A stretch of DNA of 64,000 nucleotides from Megamerina dolium (taxonomy: Eukaryota > Arthropoda > Insecta > Diptera > Megamerinidae), in contig OY978526.1 of assembly GCA_963854835.1 (NCBI GenBank), forward strand, positions 39,047,640 to 39,111,639. Reading direction: 5' to 3'. The notes under the pieces are model-generated. The model was not told where the DNA came from and ran no database searches. It saw only the letters and a program-made list of their open reading frames with translations. Shown here in pieces: positions 13,101 to 64,000 of the stretch. Within the stretch, counting starts at the first letter, position 1; each line of letters begins with the position of its first letter. The translations under genes and the position numbers were made by a program.

Positions 13101-14839
13101 ATTGGTAATTTCACTTTATAACCATATTTATTTAAGAATTCTGGTTTTGCAAATGATACCAACTCGCACTCTTGACTAATGATGTATGCGGCATTATCTA
13201 TTTGGATATGTGTCCATATAAATATACATACTTGTATATATTGGAGTGGAAAACTATACTCAGTAATATTTTTAATTACTCTAGAATAGATATGATCATT
13301 GAAAAATCGAGAGGAAAAAGTTATGTGAATAGTATTCGATTTTAACACTGATTTATAGTTTAACTTTGATATTGGTCATCCTATTGGTCATCCGAAACAT
13401 TTTACATTTGCTATCAAAATTTAATCCTCATGATTTTGAACACATACCATACCAGTTAATTGTCTCTGGATTGAAAGAACACAACTAAAACAAACATCAA
13501 TCACAGCAACGGTTTGAAATGTATTCTTTATCCTGGTCTTCTTGATCATGATTTGAATTGTCTGTTGCATTTCCAATTCTTGTGAGATGAAATTTTTTGT
13601 TTTCCTCCATTATTTAGTGAAAACAAATTTCTCAGCAACCACAACCAGACTAATGACATATTTCAAACAATTTCGTCATTCTAACGACTCAAACCACAAT
13701 AGAAACTTGGCTAGAAAATGTTGCCTTCAAAAATCAGTATAAATGAAATCGACTTTTATTTGCTGTGCAAATGGAGAATTATACTCACATTTGTTTGAAA
13801 ATGTCTTCTAGTTCTTTTATTCCTTCGATTTACTGGACTAAATTTTCCTAGTCTGTGGGCCTAGATTTTTTGTAAAAATGACAGAAAAGTGTTTGAAAAT
13901 AGATTTGTGTCAAAGTTAGTCAATGAAATATATGAAATGAATGAATTTTTTAATGTGTTCATGTTATGCCCTCCTAATCCTCCTCTGGGTACGCTACCGC
14001 TCACACCAATATGTTTTCTGTTATTTGATACTTTTATTGCCATTTCATTTGCTGTTATTTAGTTACTGCATTGCAAAATTGTATTACTTTTGTACAAATG
14101 AATTATAACAGAATCTTCTTTTTTAACAGTTTCAAAATAAATCTCAAATTATTGCTTTCATAAAACATCTGACAAGCGAATTCTTTCAAATATTAAATCA
14201 ATTCATAAAATTGAAAAATTAACTTACATACATTCTGATATAATCAAGAGATCAATAAACTCTATATTTATGCTAATTGATGAATTCGTAGATTTCCATA
14301 ATAAAAAAAACAAAAATAAATAAAATAAAACAAACAAACCAATCAAAAACGCATAACAATAGAAACTGAAATTCTATGCGAAATCTTTCTAAATGTTGTT
14401 TTCATATATATCGAAAATAACTAAATGGTGTTAACTGTAAATGCAGATGTACATACGTATGTGTGTGTGTATATCAGTCAAGTTTAAGGTTAAAACGTTT
14501 ATGTTGGTTAATTATTGCGACAACTTGCTAACAACATGTTGAACTCAAATTTGGTCAAACCAATATAAATACATTTGCACATAGTCAAGAGAAAAGAAAT
14601 TGAATCAACTCAAATACTCAACTTATATGCATGTACATACCATATGTGCCTACAATATCAATATCAATATATAGAAACTCGTAGTTGTAACAGTTTTTAG
14701 TCATTTTTACATGAATGAGCCACAAAGCGCACACATAATTGGCAACTGGTTTTTGTGCAAACTTGCTGAAACTAGTTTCATATTATCACAATAATGACCA
14801 CCGGCATCTCACACATTAACCACTGTCATTAGTTATTTT

Positions 14840-14864
14840 ATTTTATATATATATATATATATAT
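14840..14864. repeat. Short (TA)n microsatellite
   Basis: About 12 AT dinucleotides in the intron or flank before the first visible filamin exon. Confidence 0.8.
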
Positions 14865-15221
14865 TGTATTGCCAAACATATGAGCGATGATGATTATTAT
14901 AGAAGAGCTGTTAGGTTATTAATAATTGTAATTTAATCACTTTATGGCATTGGTCTCGCATACTTATTGTATGGGGAACCAATCAGTAAGTACGCTGCTA
15001 TGCGTGCTGAAATGGTTTTACTTAACATCCATTCACATGTTTATTGCCATTCCATCAAACGGTAATACTAACTACTTGTGTGTATATCTTTAATGTGACC
15101 TCAAATTATGTATGTAAAATGAATTTTCCGGCTTTCAAGTCGTAAAAATACATTTACACATCTATAAGTACCTACATATTTTCAAACATTTTCTTCTGCT
15201 CTTTTTTTTTCGTCTCTACAG

Positions 15222-53220
<37,999 letters not shown>

Positions 53221-53860
53221 GTATTCAACGTAATCATTTTAAAAAATAAAACAAATGCAAGAAAAATTTCAAAACAATTGAAATTGAATGAATAATTGTC
53301 AATATTAAATATTAACCTTAAAAACGAAGAGATATTTCCAATGCGATTTTTTTTTATTTAATTGTGTAAACATCATTTCTTGTTTTTCAATTTATATTTA
53401 TTATTATAAGAAGCTGTTATATGTAAATAAAAATTTAATAATAATAATAAAATAAAAATATGTACACGGATGAAACAATTATAATTACATCTACATATAT
53501 ATGTGCCTATTTATATAAATTTTTTGTTCTTCCATTTTGATTTCGTCCTATCGCCGCAATTTGTTAACTTTTTTTTGTGTTCCTTAACTTAAAATTAAAT
53601 CTTGTCCCAAATGTCTTTTATAATTTATGATTTAAAGTCAAAATGATGATATTTTTATGTTGAATACAAGTTTGACGATATTCATATTTTATTATTATTA
53701 TTATTATTATTACTATTAATATATCCTGTTATTCATTTATACTACATATATGTATGTATACACATTTTATATTACATATTATGTTTGTATGTTCATGAAA
53801 TAAATAACGAATAAATAAAATATTCTAAAAATAAATACAACCGATTACTTTATGTTCAAC
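53221..53860 (+). other. Filamin 3' UTR region with polyadenylation signals
   Basis: After the stop at 53218-53220, AATAAA-type signals occur near 53246, 53425-53456 and 53800-53820. The exact cleavage site cannot be chosen from sequence alone. Confidence 0.5.
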
Positions 53861-54299
53861 TATTCCAGTTAATGAATGAACGGAGTTCTGTTTGACCCAG
53901 TCGACTTCTCTGACAATCGGTGTAACATTCATAGTGCTTATAATTGTGGCGTATTGAAAACTCGTCGCCGTCGCTAATCGGTTTTAAAATTCTCCATAGG
54001 TGGAATGTGTCCAAATGTGTACCAAATATGAGAACAAACATGTTTTGATGTACACCCACTCGTCGCCGTATAACGAATTAGGTATTTTCGATATTTAAGC
54101 AGTACCTATTGTGACCTATTGTGGGCTGTAAATCGTAATAGAGACATTATTAAAATAGCCGTTGTAGCGAAATGCCCGCACAAAGTCATAATGGAGGAGT
54201 ATTCTTGTCAGCCAAAACTTTCATTGGTGTTGTTTCTTGTTGAAATGTGTAGATAAAGAATCAATAATATTACCGCAAACCTACATAAATTTAAGTTGA

Positions 54300-54780
54300 T
54301 CCTTTCCAGTTTAACACTTTATTCATGAAGCTGTGGGTTGCAGCTGCGTCTTGGATCTGAGTACTCTGCAAGAGAATTTGGTACAATATTTATATGACGT
54401 AAAATATGTGGGTATAGTACTCGATAAAAGACTTAACTGGAACTCCAATTAAGCAAGACACTCATGAAAGCAACAACAACCCTTGGGCGTACAGAAAATC
54501 TCTTGGTATAATTTGTAGACTTAATCTAAAGTTGGTCCATAAGCTCTACGCTGCAATGGTCAAACCAACTGTGACTCTCACGTGGTGGCCGAGAATTCTT
54601 CAAAACACTGACATTAAAAAATGCAATCAAATCGCCCGAGTATCGATTACAGAATCGCAATGGAAGCAACGGTGAACCTCATTCCACTGCTTATCTTCAT
54701 CAGGAATCTCATAGAGAAAAAATGTTGTGTGACGAAAAGCCTGCATCTTGCAATCGGAATGTCTGGATAGATGGATAGAT
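54300..54780 (+). mobile_element. R1/LOA-like LINE fragment
   Basis: Broken plus-strand frames read VKYVGIVLDKRLNWNSN, LNLKLVHKLYAAMVKPTVT and ATVNLIPLLIFIRNLIEKK, the region just after the reverse-transcriptase catalytic core of R1/LOA-type elements. Stops and frameshifts are frequent. Neither end is defined. Confidence 0.55.
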
Positions 54781-55040
54781 CTCTGGCAACGTAATGCTCA
54801 ATGTCGTCAGTTAATCTGCCGTGTAAATGTTATTGTTCATTTTTGTTGGAACATAGCATGTTCTGTATCTTCCGTTAAAAGAAGAGGCTGCCAAAATCAT
54901 GACACTACCACCACCAAAGTTTCTGGATGTCCTTTTGCTTCCAAGTCGTTCCAGATGTAGCTAAATCAATATGGACCGTCGAGATTGAATTTTTTCTTAT
55001 CGAAAAAAAATAGCATCTCTGCATTCGGAGGTTCACTTTA
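54780..55040 (-). mobile_element. Tc1-like transposase fragment, minus strand
   Basis: The minus strand reads DKKKFNLDGPY, WNDLEAKGHPETL and FNGRYRTCYVPTKMN in broken frames. The first phrase fits the first catalytic block of Tc1-like transposases (SDEKKFNLDGPDG). The rest parallels the plus-strand fragment that follows, so one family lies here in inverted arrangement. Confidence 0.5.
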
Positions 55041-55084
55041 TATCCGTTTTTGCGAATTTTAGCCTTGTATCTTTATTATCCTTT

Positions 55085-55520
55085 TGTCAGTGCCCTTTTT
55101 TACGGGAGATCCAAAACATGCTACGTTCCAACAAAAAACATATACAGGGATATGTTGGAAGCAGAAATAATTACATTTCTCGAGGATTCACATCAAAATA
55201 AAATAGGATAACGGTTTAATCCACGTCTCACGGCATTCCATTCATTGGTTTGAAGAGGAGAAACCATACCTTTAATGATATGGCCAATACTCAGTTCTGA
55301 GTTAAGTCCCATTGGGCATACTGCCTAGAAATGTTTATGAAAATGCACGTCAATTTACCTGTGTTTTTGAACTAAAGAGGGCAATTAGGGAGAGCTGGGA
55401 AAAAATTCGTTATAAATCTTCCAAAAACTTACCGAAAGTATGCTAAAACGCTTTTTCAATTTAATTAAATATAATGGAAACAACATAAAATATCAACGTA
55501 ACGTTTTTTCATTAGTTTTG
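55085..55520 (+). mobile_element. Tc1-like transposase fragment, plus strand
   Basis: The plus strand reads GRSKTCYVPTKNIYRDMLEA, then FLEDSHQNK, and later AIRESWEKIRYKSSKNLPKV, the C-terminal helix region of Tc1-like transposases. The CYVPTK segment is shared with the inverted fragment at 54780-55040. Several stops and frameshifts are present. Confidence 0.5.
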
Positions 55521-55656
55521 TTAGTTTTTTGGTATTATCTATAGCATTCGCCTAAACAAAATGCACCCCTATATTACATAATATTACTATTATTACTAAA
55601 ATGTTTTATGGTAAATTGATTCATAGAAATTTTTGTGGTTCTTTGCATTTTTAGTG

Positions 55657-55945
<289 letters not shown>

Positions 55946-55974
55946 GTGTTAGCAATTTCAAAAAACACATTCGG

Positions 55975-56190
55975 CTAAATGAAGTGCGCTCACTGTAGTC
56001 TATTCTTCCCTTGAGGGAATATGGGTTGAGAATCTATTTTCAAAGCCTGGTATGGGAATAGTATAGTCGATGCCTTATGTAGTTTATGCTTCCTAATAAA
56101 AAGAACCAGCTCAGTTTTGGTGGGATTGATGACCAGACCAGAGTTTGAAGGCTATTTGGTCAGGATTAATAAGGCATGGTATTTAAAAAT
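55975..56190 (-). mobile_element. LINE reverse-transcriptase fragment
   Basis: The minus strand reads GLVINPTKTELVLFIRKHKL, the block that follows the catalytic Asp pair in R1/LOA-type reverse transcriptases. It belongs just upstream of the segment at 54300-54780 in an intact element but lies in the opposite orientation. Only about 200 bp are recognisable. Confidence 0.6.
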
Positions 56191-56443
56191 TTTCCCAATA
56201 ACACAATTGCAAAAGCCACCGCTGTGCAGCCCGTGGTCATTAATGGTCGCGACCCACTAAGAGTATATAATTTGTTTATACAATAATAGAATCAAATATG
56301 GCTTACAGAGGTATTGATGTATCGATTTCTTTAAACAAGTTCAACTTTATTCTAAATTTTATAACATGCGTACTTAGATTACAATCCAAACAAATGTAAT
56401 ATGTATGTATAATATGTAAAAATTAATATGGCTATTGATAAAA

Positions 56444-58956
56444 TTACTTATTCTCGTTTACTTGGTACAAATCGCCGTATTTGTAAAGACTAACAAATAC
56501 ATCATCATCACTCTCAGTGTCCGATTTCGAATGAAATTCAACAGTTTTTGGTGGTCGATAATAAACCGTCGAATTACAATTGAACTTCCGGCATCCAATG
56601 TAGTATTTGGTAAATTTACGCGCCAGTTCTTCACCAATCATAGTACTCAAGTGTTCTTCGGTGATGTGAAAGAAGCCGTTTTTGACACAGTCCGCTGGCG
56701 CCAGTGCTTTATTTTGGGGTGTATAAAGTAACACATCGTTAATTGGAAGTTTAACGCGTCCTTTTTTTAGACCATTTGCGTCAGTTCGATTGTCGCCTAC
56801 AACTGAGTTTTCTGACGATATTATTGACATTACATCTGCTACACTTTCCTTGGATTTGGAAAATTGTCGTTTAATCGCCACATCATTTAAGACAGCAGTC
56901 GAGTTGCAAAGATGTTTAGTTCCTTTGAAGAAAGTGGAATTCTGTGTTGAATTTTGTGTTAATTGGGTTTTATACACAGAATTTTCCAATTTAGTTGACT
57001 CCTTTAAATTGTTTTGACACAAGTCCAATGATTTTGTGTAATTAGTAATGGATGTTCTAGGACATTTTTTCTTTATTTCTACTTCTGGGCCATTAGAGTT
57101 TAATTCGCTCCGATTTGCTTTCCTTATAGTTTTCTCCTCTTTCCCCAATGCTTCGTCAGAGTTTTCTTCATCAATCTTCTGCATTGTAAGTGTAAGTTTT
57201 TGTTTTTTCTTAGGGTCCTTCAATTTATTTGCATTTTCTTTGCTCTTTTGACTGACAGTTTTTTCTTTGACCTTTCCTAAATGGTCAACGTTTTCTTTAC
57301 TCTTTGTCTTTTTAACTTTATTATCACTGGTGTCTTTTTTAACTTGATCGTTTATTGCAGAACTAACTTCCTTTTTCTGATTATTTTTTATGCACAACTT
57401 TGAAGGTTTATCTGATTCTTGTGTGCCATGTCGCCGAATTGGTAAAAAGTCTTCCAGAACTTTCGGTGTACTAAACGTTCCAATTGCCATACTCCCCTTG
57501 TGATCATGCTTACTTCCTTGCCTAGATTTTAATGGAGTCTTACAATTTTCAACTAACCATTCAGAAGAGGTGTCTGTGGTAAAATGTCTGAAATAAAAAT
57601 AATAATTTAAGATTTCGCTATACTTTATAAACCCTCACAAAAGTCTGCTTACCTAACATCATCACATAGGCTTCCTGCATTGCAACAACTACATTCGGCT
57701 TCGCGTTTAAATGGACGCTTGTCAGGCTTTGAGTATGCACGCAGTAATTTAACCTTATGTGGAACACTTTCGCAATTGAGAGAGTATTCTGAGGAGTTAG
57801 AGGATGAAAGAGAGTGATCATAATGTGCCGATTTGCAAGAACGAAGTGTCCTCGATTTTCTATTATGTTGACGCAACAGTGGGCTTCGCGAACTCATGGA
57901 GACTATACGATGTACATCATTTAAATGATTCGTTACAATATACTCATCATCAGACGAGGAAAACACTGATGTAGGTGTATAATCTTTATAAGTCATGCGA
58001 CGCTTACGTAGTACCTTTTGACGGTGCTTTATCTTAAGACTCTTTGAGGACAATCCAATTTCGTCAAACTTAATGGATTCTTTCTGTTCACAATGATGAT
58101 ATTGTTTAGGAGTTCGACGGCATCGAACTTTAATGATATGAGCTTCATCATCGTAATTAATGCACCCATATTTTTCACGTAAATTATCACGCATACTTGG
58201 AACAAGCCTATATTTTTTTATAGACATTCCTTTATGTGCAGAACTCATTCGATGCGAACTATGTGCTTTTCGACTAGATAATATATAACGTGCTGTATCA
58301 ACAGAGTGTAATGATTCATTGTCCGACTCAGAGTTAGCGTGCCTTTGATAGAGTCCATCTAGATTATTGCATCGAACTGGAATGGTATTCCCAGGAGCAA
58401 AACTATTATTTCGTGATATCCAGCTACCAACTTCTTTTTCAATCTTCTTTGCATCGAATGTATTTAAAATTCTATCAATGCCAGCTTCCCTCCATCTTCG
58501 TTCATGTTCAACTAACAGTGGTTTAGTTTGATTGAGTATATCTTGGATTTCATCGCTCGCCTCACACGCGCTCACTTTATTTTCCTCCACATTTACAGGT
58601 ATTCCAGAAATGCTTAGACTGTTTTGCTTGGAAGTGCCATAATGCTCAGATGCATTATTCGTAATATCATGCAAAATCTCATCACTCTCCCCAGTACTTT
58701 CTTCAGCCTCATTCGCAGACATTGCTGCATCATCATCTTCATCTTCATCGGCATACAATGTTTCTATATTATTTAAATGTATATCCAAGGAATCTTCTGA
58801 TTTCGAGAATTTCTGAAAAGTTGTATAACATTATCAATTGGCTGGATTTTGATTAAAACAACTTACATCCATTAAATTTGCCCAAATTTTAGATCGGTCA
58901 TATGAGATCTGTTCCATCGTCTCTATATTAATAGGTTTCAGAGATATCTCATCCAT
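56444..58956 (-). CDS. Uncharacterised 797-residue charged protein, three exons
   Basis: Exons on the minus strand: 58956-58867 (30 codons), 58812-57653 and 57587-56444, with introns of 54 and 65 bp, GT/AG ends and phase kept. The protein starts MDEISLKPINIETMEQISYD. It has an acidic run (DEDEDDD, about residues 52-58), Ser/Arg-rich stretches (SSHRMSSAH, MSSRSPLLRQ), a Cys cluster (ECSCCNAGSLC, about residue 404) and a Lys-rich middle (KKTKSKENVDHLGKVKEKT). The last 110 residues are more ordered (ITEEHLSTMIGEELARKF ... YKYGDLYQVNENK). No signal peptide or membrane segment. Composition suggests a nuclear or chromatin protein, but I recognise no domain. It is convergent with filamin and divergent from PGS1. 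Confidence 0.85.
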
Positions 58957-59558
58957 GTTCAACTTGATCTTTTATGTTTCTGACCAACAACAAGTAATTC
59001 CCACAGAATTGTTAATTATTGATGATTAAAAAATTCGCCAGCTTTAAATAACTACACAACAAAAAATAGAGTACTTTTTCTCTACTAGTGACGTTGAACG
59101 AGCTAGATGAATGTGTACTTACTCGTTTCAAGATCACTTTATTTTTCACCGATCGCAAGTATATTTGTGGAAAATATTTATAAAATTTTTATTCAATCAC
59201 AGTATTTTTTTTTTTTTGCTATTTAATATAAACTAAAATCACATTCTAACTATTAATAATAGAAACACCATATAAACGTTGAAATGTATAATTCAAAACT
59301 GCGAACCAGTATTCTTTGAGAAGGCAACTCTGTATATGTGGGAAAGAGATGGCGCGTAACATTGAGTTGAATCGCATGATGTTGCAACAGCTGATGTGTA
59401 ATGGACAAACGTTAATGTGGGTTGTGCAAATTACTGTTGGTAGTGAAAAGTGTTATTTATTGACATGGTCATTATGCAAATTAATATAAAAGGGAGAAAA
59501 TAAAGAAGGTGTTCTAAAGGAGAAGCGGCCAAATCTATTTTCTGGACGTGTAATCAAA
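58957..59558. promoter_or_regulatory. Shared intergenic region between divergent genes
   Basis: The start codons of the minus-strand charged-protein gene and of PGS1 are about 600 bp apart, head to head, so both promoters must lie here unless an untranslated exon lies elsewhere. A T-run at 59205-59217 is the only obvious simple sequence. I cannot fix a TATA box or initiator with confidence. Confidence 0.4.
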
Positions 59559-61263
59559 ATGATGTTTTTACGGCGTTTTTTTGCACAATTTGCGGAAGAA
59601 CTGAGCACACCAACGGACCTAATCGGATGCTTGCAACAGAGGCCACAAACAATGTTTTACACAAATTTTGCAAGCTGCTCTGGTTTAGAGAGCTTAGCAT
59701 GGCTGCATAATGTGTCACCATGCTTTCCACTGAAGGGCGATCAAATTCAAATTCTACAGGAACCTCATCATTTTTATGAAATATTAGTTCAGCGGATTGC
59801 TACAGCTCGGCATCGTATAGTACTGGCTAGCCTTTACCTAGGCACTGGTCAACTGGAAAACACATTCGTGCAGACGTTACGTCGGAGTTTGCAGCAGCAG
59901 GCATCCCTCCGTGTCAATGTACTTTTGGATTTTACCCGCGGTACTCGCGGAGAGGCAAATTCTAAGACAATGCTACTTCCATTGATCCGAGATTTCGGCG
60001 AGCAGGTACAATTATCGATGTATCACACGCCCAATTTACGTGGCATGACGAAACGTTTTATGCCACCACGTTGGAATGAATTGGTTGGCTTGCAGCATAT
60101 GAAAGTGTATCTATTTGATGATGCAGTTTTAATATCAGGAGCAAATTTATCAAATGATTACTTTACGAATAGACAGGATCGATATATTTTAATTGAAGAC
60201 AAAGCATTGGCCGATTTTTATGCCCAATTCATAGGGCGCGTGCAGGAGTTTAGTTTAGCGGTGCGACAAGATGCTGAGGTCGGATTACACCACAACTGGA
60301 AAATTTTACCATATGAAGGCATCAAGGGGGATTTTGTAATGCAAGCTAAGAAAAGTATCACCGAATTTATGCAAGATGTGCATCAGCAACAGCAGCGTGC
60401 TATTGAAAAGCATCAAGGTATCACATTGTAATTTAGTAGTTGCTTATTATGTATATAAATAACAACGTCTACGATTTAGATGCTGATACATGGATATTTC
60501 CCTTAGTAGAAATGGGTCAAATTGGTATACATCACGACAGCGTAGTGACGAAACGCCTTTTGTCAACATGCATACAGGGATCTCGACTTAAGTTGGCGAC
60601 AGGCTACTTTAATTTGACCCAAGATTATATGAATACTATCATGAATAAGTGCCTCGCCCAATGTAGCATACTGATGGCGCATCCGAATGTTAGTATTATT
60701 GTACATTGATGGTGGTAATTGAATTAAATACGGTTTATTCTTTTCTTCTTCGTCTTCTTCCAAATTTAGGCTAATGGCTTCCAAGGCGCTAGAGGTCCAG
60801 CCGGTGGAATACCTGCTGCTTACACGCTAATTGCAAAAAACTTTTATGAAAATTTAGTGCAACGAAAACAAAATCACCGTGTTAATTTTTTCGAATACGA
60901 AAAAGATGGATGGACTTATCATGCCAAAGGGCTGTGGTTAGTTTTTAGTGTAATTTCCTGCAAAAGTTAATTGATCATTTGCATTGGTTTTTTTGTTTTC
61001 AATTTTTCAGGTACTACCTACCGGAGTCAAAATTGCCAAATCTTACATTAATAGGCTCGTCAAACTTTGGTGAACGCTCAGTTAATCGTGACTTGGAAAC
61101 GCAAATATGTCTGGTCACCTCAAATGTTGGTCTCAGTCAACGATTACAAGCAGAAGCCGATAACCTGTATAGTTTAGCAAAAACGGCGGAACGTGAAATA
61201 GTAGTGCGATCGGTGCCACGTTGGGTTCAGGCAGTAGTAAAAATATTTAGGAATTTTTTTTGA
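59559..61263 (+). CDS. PGS1: Phosphatidylglycerophosphate synthase, mitochondrial
   Basis: Makes phosphatidylglycerol phosphate from CDP-diacylglycerol and glycerol-3-phosphate, the committed step to cardiolipin in mitochondria (established). Exons 59559-60417, 60480-60688, 60770-60936 and 61011-61263 give 495 residues with consistent phase. The start MMFLRRFFAQF is basic and hydrophobic, suiting a mitochondrial targeting sequence. The first phospholipase-D-type HKD motif is H180, K182, D187 (HMKVYLFDDAVLISGANLSN); the second half has H407 and K409 (YHAKGLWYYLPESK) followed by LIGSSNFGERS. ANGFQGARGPAGGIPAAY between them is typical of the family. Length fits eukaryotic PGS1. An alternative start one codon later is possible. 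Confidence 0.95.
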
Positions 61264-61546
61264 AAATACCACAATTGCCTATGATGCTCGGAATACGCTA
61301 AGAAGAATTACTTATGGATTGTTTTGAAATTTTTATTATGATTTATAGTATGCTCAGGCATTATACATTTAGTACATTTATGTATGTATATAGTTTCTAT
61401 GTTACTTATACCAAATTGTTTGCCATTGAATTGCTAACTTTATTTAAAAGTGTTCAAGACTATTTTATAATTTAATATTGCATATAATAATTATAATAAT
61501 ATCGTTATGTAGCGGTTGAGTATTTGTATATTTCCAAAAGTATGTT
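61264..61546 (+). other. Likely PGS1 3' UTR
   Basis: A/T-rich sequence after the stop at 61261-61263, with no clear AATAAA before the SINE fragment. The next AATAAA is near 61779. Confidence 0.35.
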
Positions 61547-61745
61547 TTCCACCTGTCGGCAAGCAATTGGCAATTCTTCCGTCAGTAACAATTTGTAATG
61601 GATGTCACAAGAGCTCTGCCACTCAGAACCGGCTAATATACGTAGGTCCCTTCTAATACTGCCCAAAATTTAACACGCACAACAGTACTGGAATAGAAGC
61701 TCGACCAAAGAGCTCTTCGGGACTTATAAGTGCCACATATTTAAT
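61547..61745 (+). mobile_element. tRNA-derived SINE, 5' truncated, diverged
   Basis: Plus-strand copy starting at CCACCTGTCGGCAAGCAATT and ending GTGCCACATATTTAATTTTT. The tRNA-like head is missing and a segment around the AAAAAGCTTCT block is deleted. It lies just downstream of PGS1 and could be transcribed with its 3' UTR. Confidence 0.85.
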
Positions 61746-64000
61746 TTTTTTATGTTATTTTATTAGTTTATAACTTAAATAAATGGGTATCAAAGTATCA
61801 AAGTAGTACATCAAAATACCAACGAACATATCTCTCAATTAAATGATTTAAAATCCATAGAAAAAAGTATAAACCGCAACCGGACCTCGCACTAGACGTG
61901 CAAATAAATATTTAACATCCAACCATTCTTCGCTTCATTGTAAATCCTAAGGAAAGAAAGAATTTTGCTGCGATGCTGTTTCGGTCAATTTGCCTAAATT
62001 GGGTACTTTCATTTCAAAAATAATTGATTTGGTTATTTGATAGATGGGTTTGAAAATGTTTCTTGGATCAATTGTTCTGAATTGCTGCTGAATTGTTCAT
62101 AGAAAAAAGAATACAGAGTTAGGTATAATATAATCATCAGCAATAGAAAAAAGGAAATTTTTAAATCGAATGCCATTGCGTATATGCTGCGAAATGTTTA
62201 TGTAAAAAGCTACATTTTGTTTTTGTATATATTTAAAACACTTAGAGTTAAATAATTCTCCCACCTATGCTAATGATCGTGCACAGATGAATTCACATTT
62301 AGCACCTTAAATAAATATGGTAAAATATATAAAATTAATTAATTCTAAGATATTTAATACCAAAAAAGCTGTAAATTCTCTTAAAGGGAAGTCTAATTTT
62401 TTCAGTTCAGAAACCATTAAATTATGTTCAATGCAAATTTTGTAATATTTCATTATTTTAGGTAAACTATAATTGTTCAGTTATTCAATCGTATCGTATC
62501 ATATCGCAACGCATCGTATGGTAGCGGATCAACGTACACAGCAATTGTCAATATCTTGAAAGCAACAGTTGCAATTGAATCAATTTCTAGTGCTTGATGA
62601 AGTAAACGCCATTACGATATCATATCGTTCGATATTTTGTTTTGACCGAAAAAAAAAAAATATAAACCGGAAATCTTCCTGACTGGCAAGTATCGCATTG
62701 ACACAAATGTACAATATCGGGGAGTATCGTAGAATTCTATCTTCAACAGACTTCAAATGTGGTCACCTTTTGCATGCAAACTAAAATGTGTGTAATATGC
62801 TTCTTAAGTAAGAGAAAAGGGATAGCAAACCAATGGCAGAAAGAAAAAATCATATCATTGATAAAAATATATGTATAGTTAGAAACATGCTTATGTAAAA
62901 TCGGCATATATTTAGTTGCCAACCCAATAGATATTTACGTAGCAATTTCTAGGATACGATACCTGTGAATTGTAATTACTTTAGTGAAGACTTGATAGAA
63001 ATCATATTCTTGATTGGAACACTAACTGTAATATTATCCGAACTTTATCAAACATGTTTGAAGCTACTCACCAGTATTGCCAGCCCAAAAAAAAGTTAAG
63101 AAAAAGACAGCCTTTTCAACATTCTATAAACAGCTTATATTATATTTTATTTTTAACATGATACAAATATATGAGAAAATACATTCATAAAAAAATTAAT
63201 TTTATATTACAAAAAGTAAATCGAACTCTTTCAAGTTTTTGCAACTAAATAAAATGTGAATATAGTAGAAGACTGCGACAGACTATTTCAACATTCTGAA
63301 AAAACTGCTTATAACCGAAGAATTTCTAATTATATTATTCCATAAAGGACTATAGCTAATATATCCTCTAGTTTCTCTTCATCAGATGAATTGGATGAAC
63401 TACTGTTTGTATATATACCACGACTGTCGAATATCCTTATTAGCTGGGCTGTATGCCAGTGCTGTAGCTTCGGCGAGCATGTTCAAAATTATGATATATA
63501 ATATAATATAATATTAATCATAATTTTATAATTGATTAATTTAATATTATGATTAATCAACGTTTTCGAACAAGCTATTAATTGCACAGTCCTACTTTAT
63601 TTCAAAATTCCAATTCGACTGCAGTATTTCAATTCAAATAAAACCGGCGCGTTCATGGGCAGGACGCTCCTGAGCAGGCCAATGTGGACAGGCACTTAGG
63701 TTTGAAAAATGTCAAGAATTTCCACCGGAATATAGTTAACTCTTTCAGCTGTTTTTGGCGTTGTGTTGGCATTTGAATCTGACATTGATTTGATTTTTTT
63801 ATTAATTGTTAATTTATTTATCGAAATTGTTGAAAATTATTATTTTAAATCAATGAATTCAATAGAACGCTTTTAATTTATATTGTTGATCTTACAGTAT
63901 TATGATATGCAAAAACAGTTAAATTCAAGAATAGTTTTCGCTTGGAAAGAAATATGTTCTTGGAACTAAGCGACATTATCAAAAAATAAAAAAAAGTCGG
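61746..64000. other. Intergenic DNA, no gene seen
   Basis: A/T-rich sequence. A stretch rich in ATCGTATC and GATATCGTT-like words lies at about 62490-62640. A nested inverted repeat of TTAATCATAAT with ATTATGATTAA lies at about 63515-63556. No open frame with protein character. Confidence 0.4.

Larger units (their letters stand above)
7302..15221. other. Long A/T-rich stretch, probably filamin intron; no exon seen
   Basis: Contains microsatellites (listed separately) and A/T-rich DNA. A single CAGGGTGATT end beside TA at about 11486 looks like one end of another DD41D-type element, but no matching second end was found. The exon for the start of the filamin actin-binding domain should lie upstream of 15222. 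I could not find it here, so it is probably before base 1 or in a form I could not recognise. Confidence 0.45.

Noticed and set aside
13049..13348. A 99-residue minus-strand frame
   Set aside because: A/T-driven composition, no recognisable domain, and no splice or context support.
1..15221. Filamin CH1 start exon
   Set aside because: Searched by eye for the conserved CH1 helices, with no convincing match; it probably lies upstream of the window.

Overview
The window is A/T-rich dipteran nuclear DNA. Short introns with GT/AG ends, very long introns full of transposon relics, many (TA)n runs and abundant Tc1/mariner pieces all fit a higher fly. The filamin exons read like Drosophila cheerio. 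A mariner with DD41D spacing, a family known from Ceratitis, makes a tephritid fruit fly the best guess (inference).

Layout. Bases 1-15221 hold no recognisable exon: a SINE, a mariner deletion derivative and microsatellites lie in what is probably the long 5' intron or flank of the filamin gene. Bases 15222-53220 (+) carry filamin (cher) from the end of the first calponin-homology (CH) domain to the stop codon. Seventeen constitutive exons keep phase at every junction and encode about 2304 residues: the rest of the actin-binding domain, 13 Ig repeats, a non-Ig hinge, about 9 more repeats and the C-terminal dimerisation repeat. The gene has two huge introns of about 10.5 kb and 18 kb. Three isoform devices are visible: a 15-nt microexon after the CH domains, a stop read by failing to splice after repeat 13, and a phase-matched alternative first exon at 41908 that would start a short C-terminal filamin.

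Bases 53221-56443 are transposon-rich DNA between convergent genes. Bases 56444-58956 (-) encode an unrecognised 797-residue charged protein in three exons. Head to head with it, 59559-61263 (+) encodes mitochondrial phosphatidylglycerophosphate synthase (PGS1) in four exons, the committed enzyme of cardiolipin synthesis. The remainder to 64000 is intergenic.

Repeats are the other main content. A tRNA-derived SINE is present in seven full or partial copies, three with perfect target-site duplications. There are a DD41D mariner, at least four other Tc1/mariner relics, a jockey-like LINE relic carrying a perfect hairpin, R1/LOA-like LINE pieces, and a 1.55-kb repeat with inverted ends, about 298-bp internal tandem units and a GACG microsatellite. 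One orphan A/T-rich open frame (25934-26404) matches nothing I recognise. I found no convincing new multi-gene system; the best leads are the filamin isoform architecture, the SINE family and the orphan frame.
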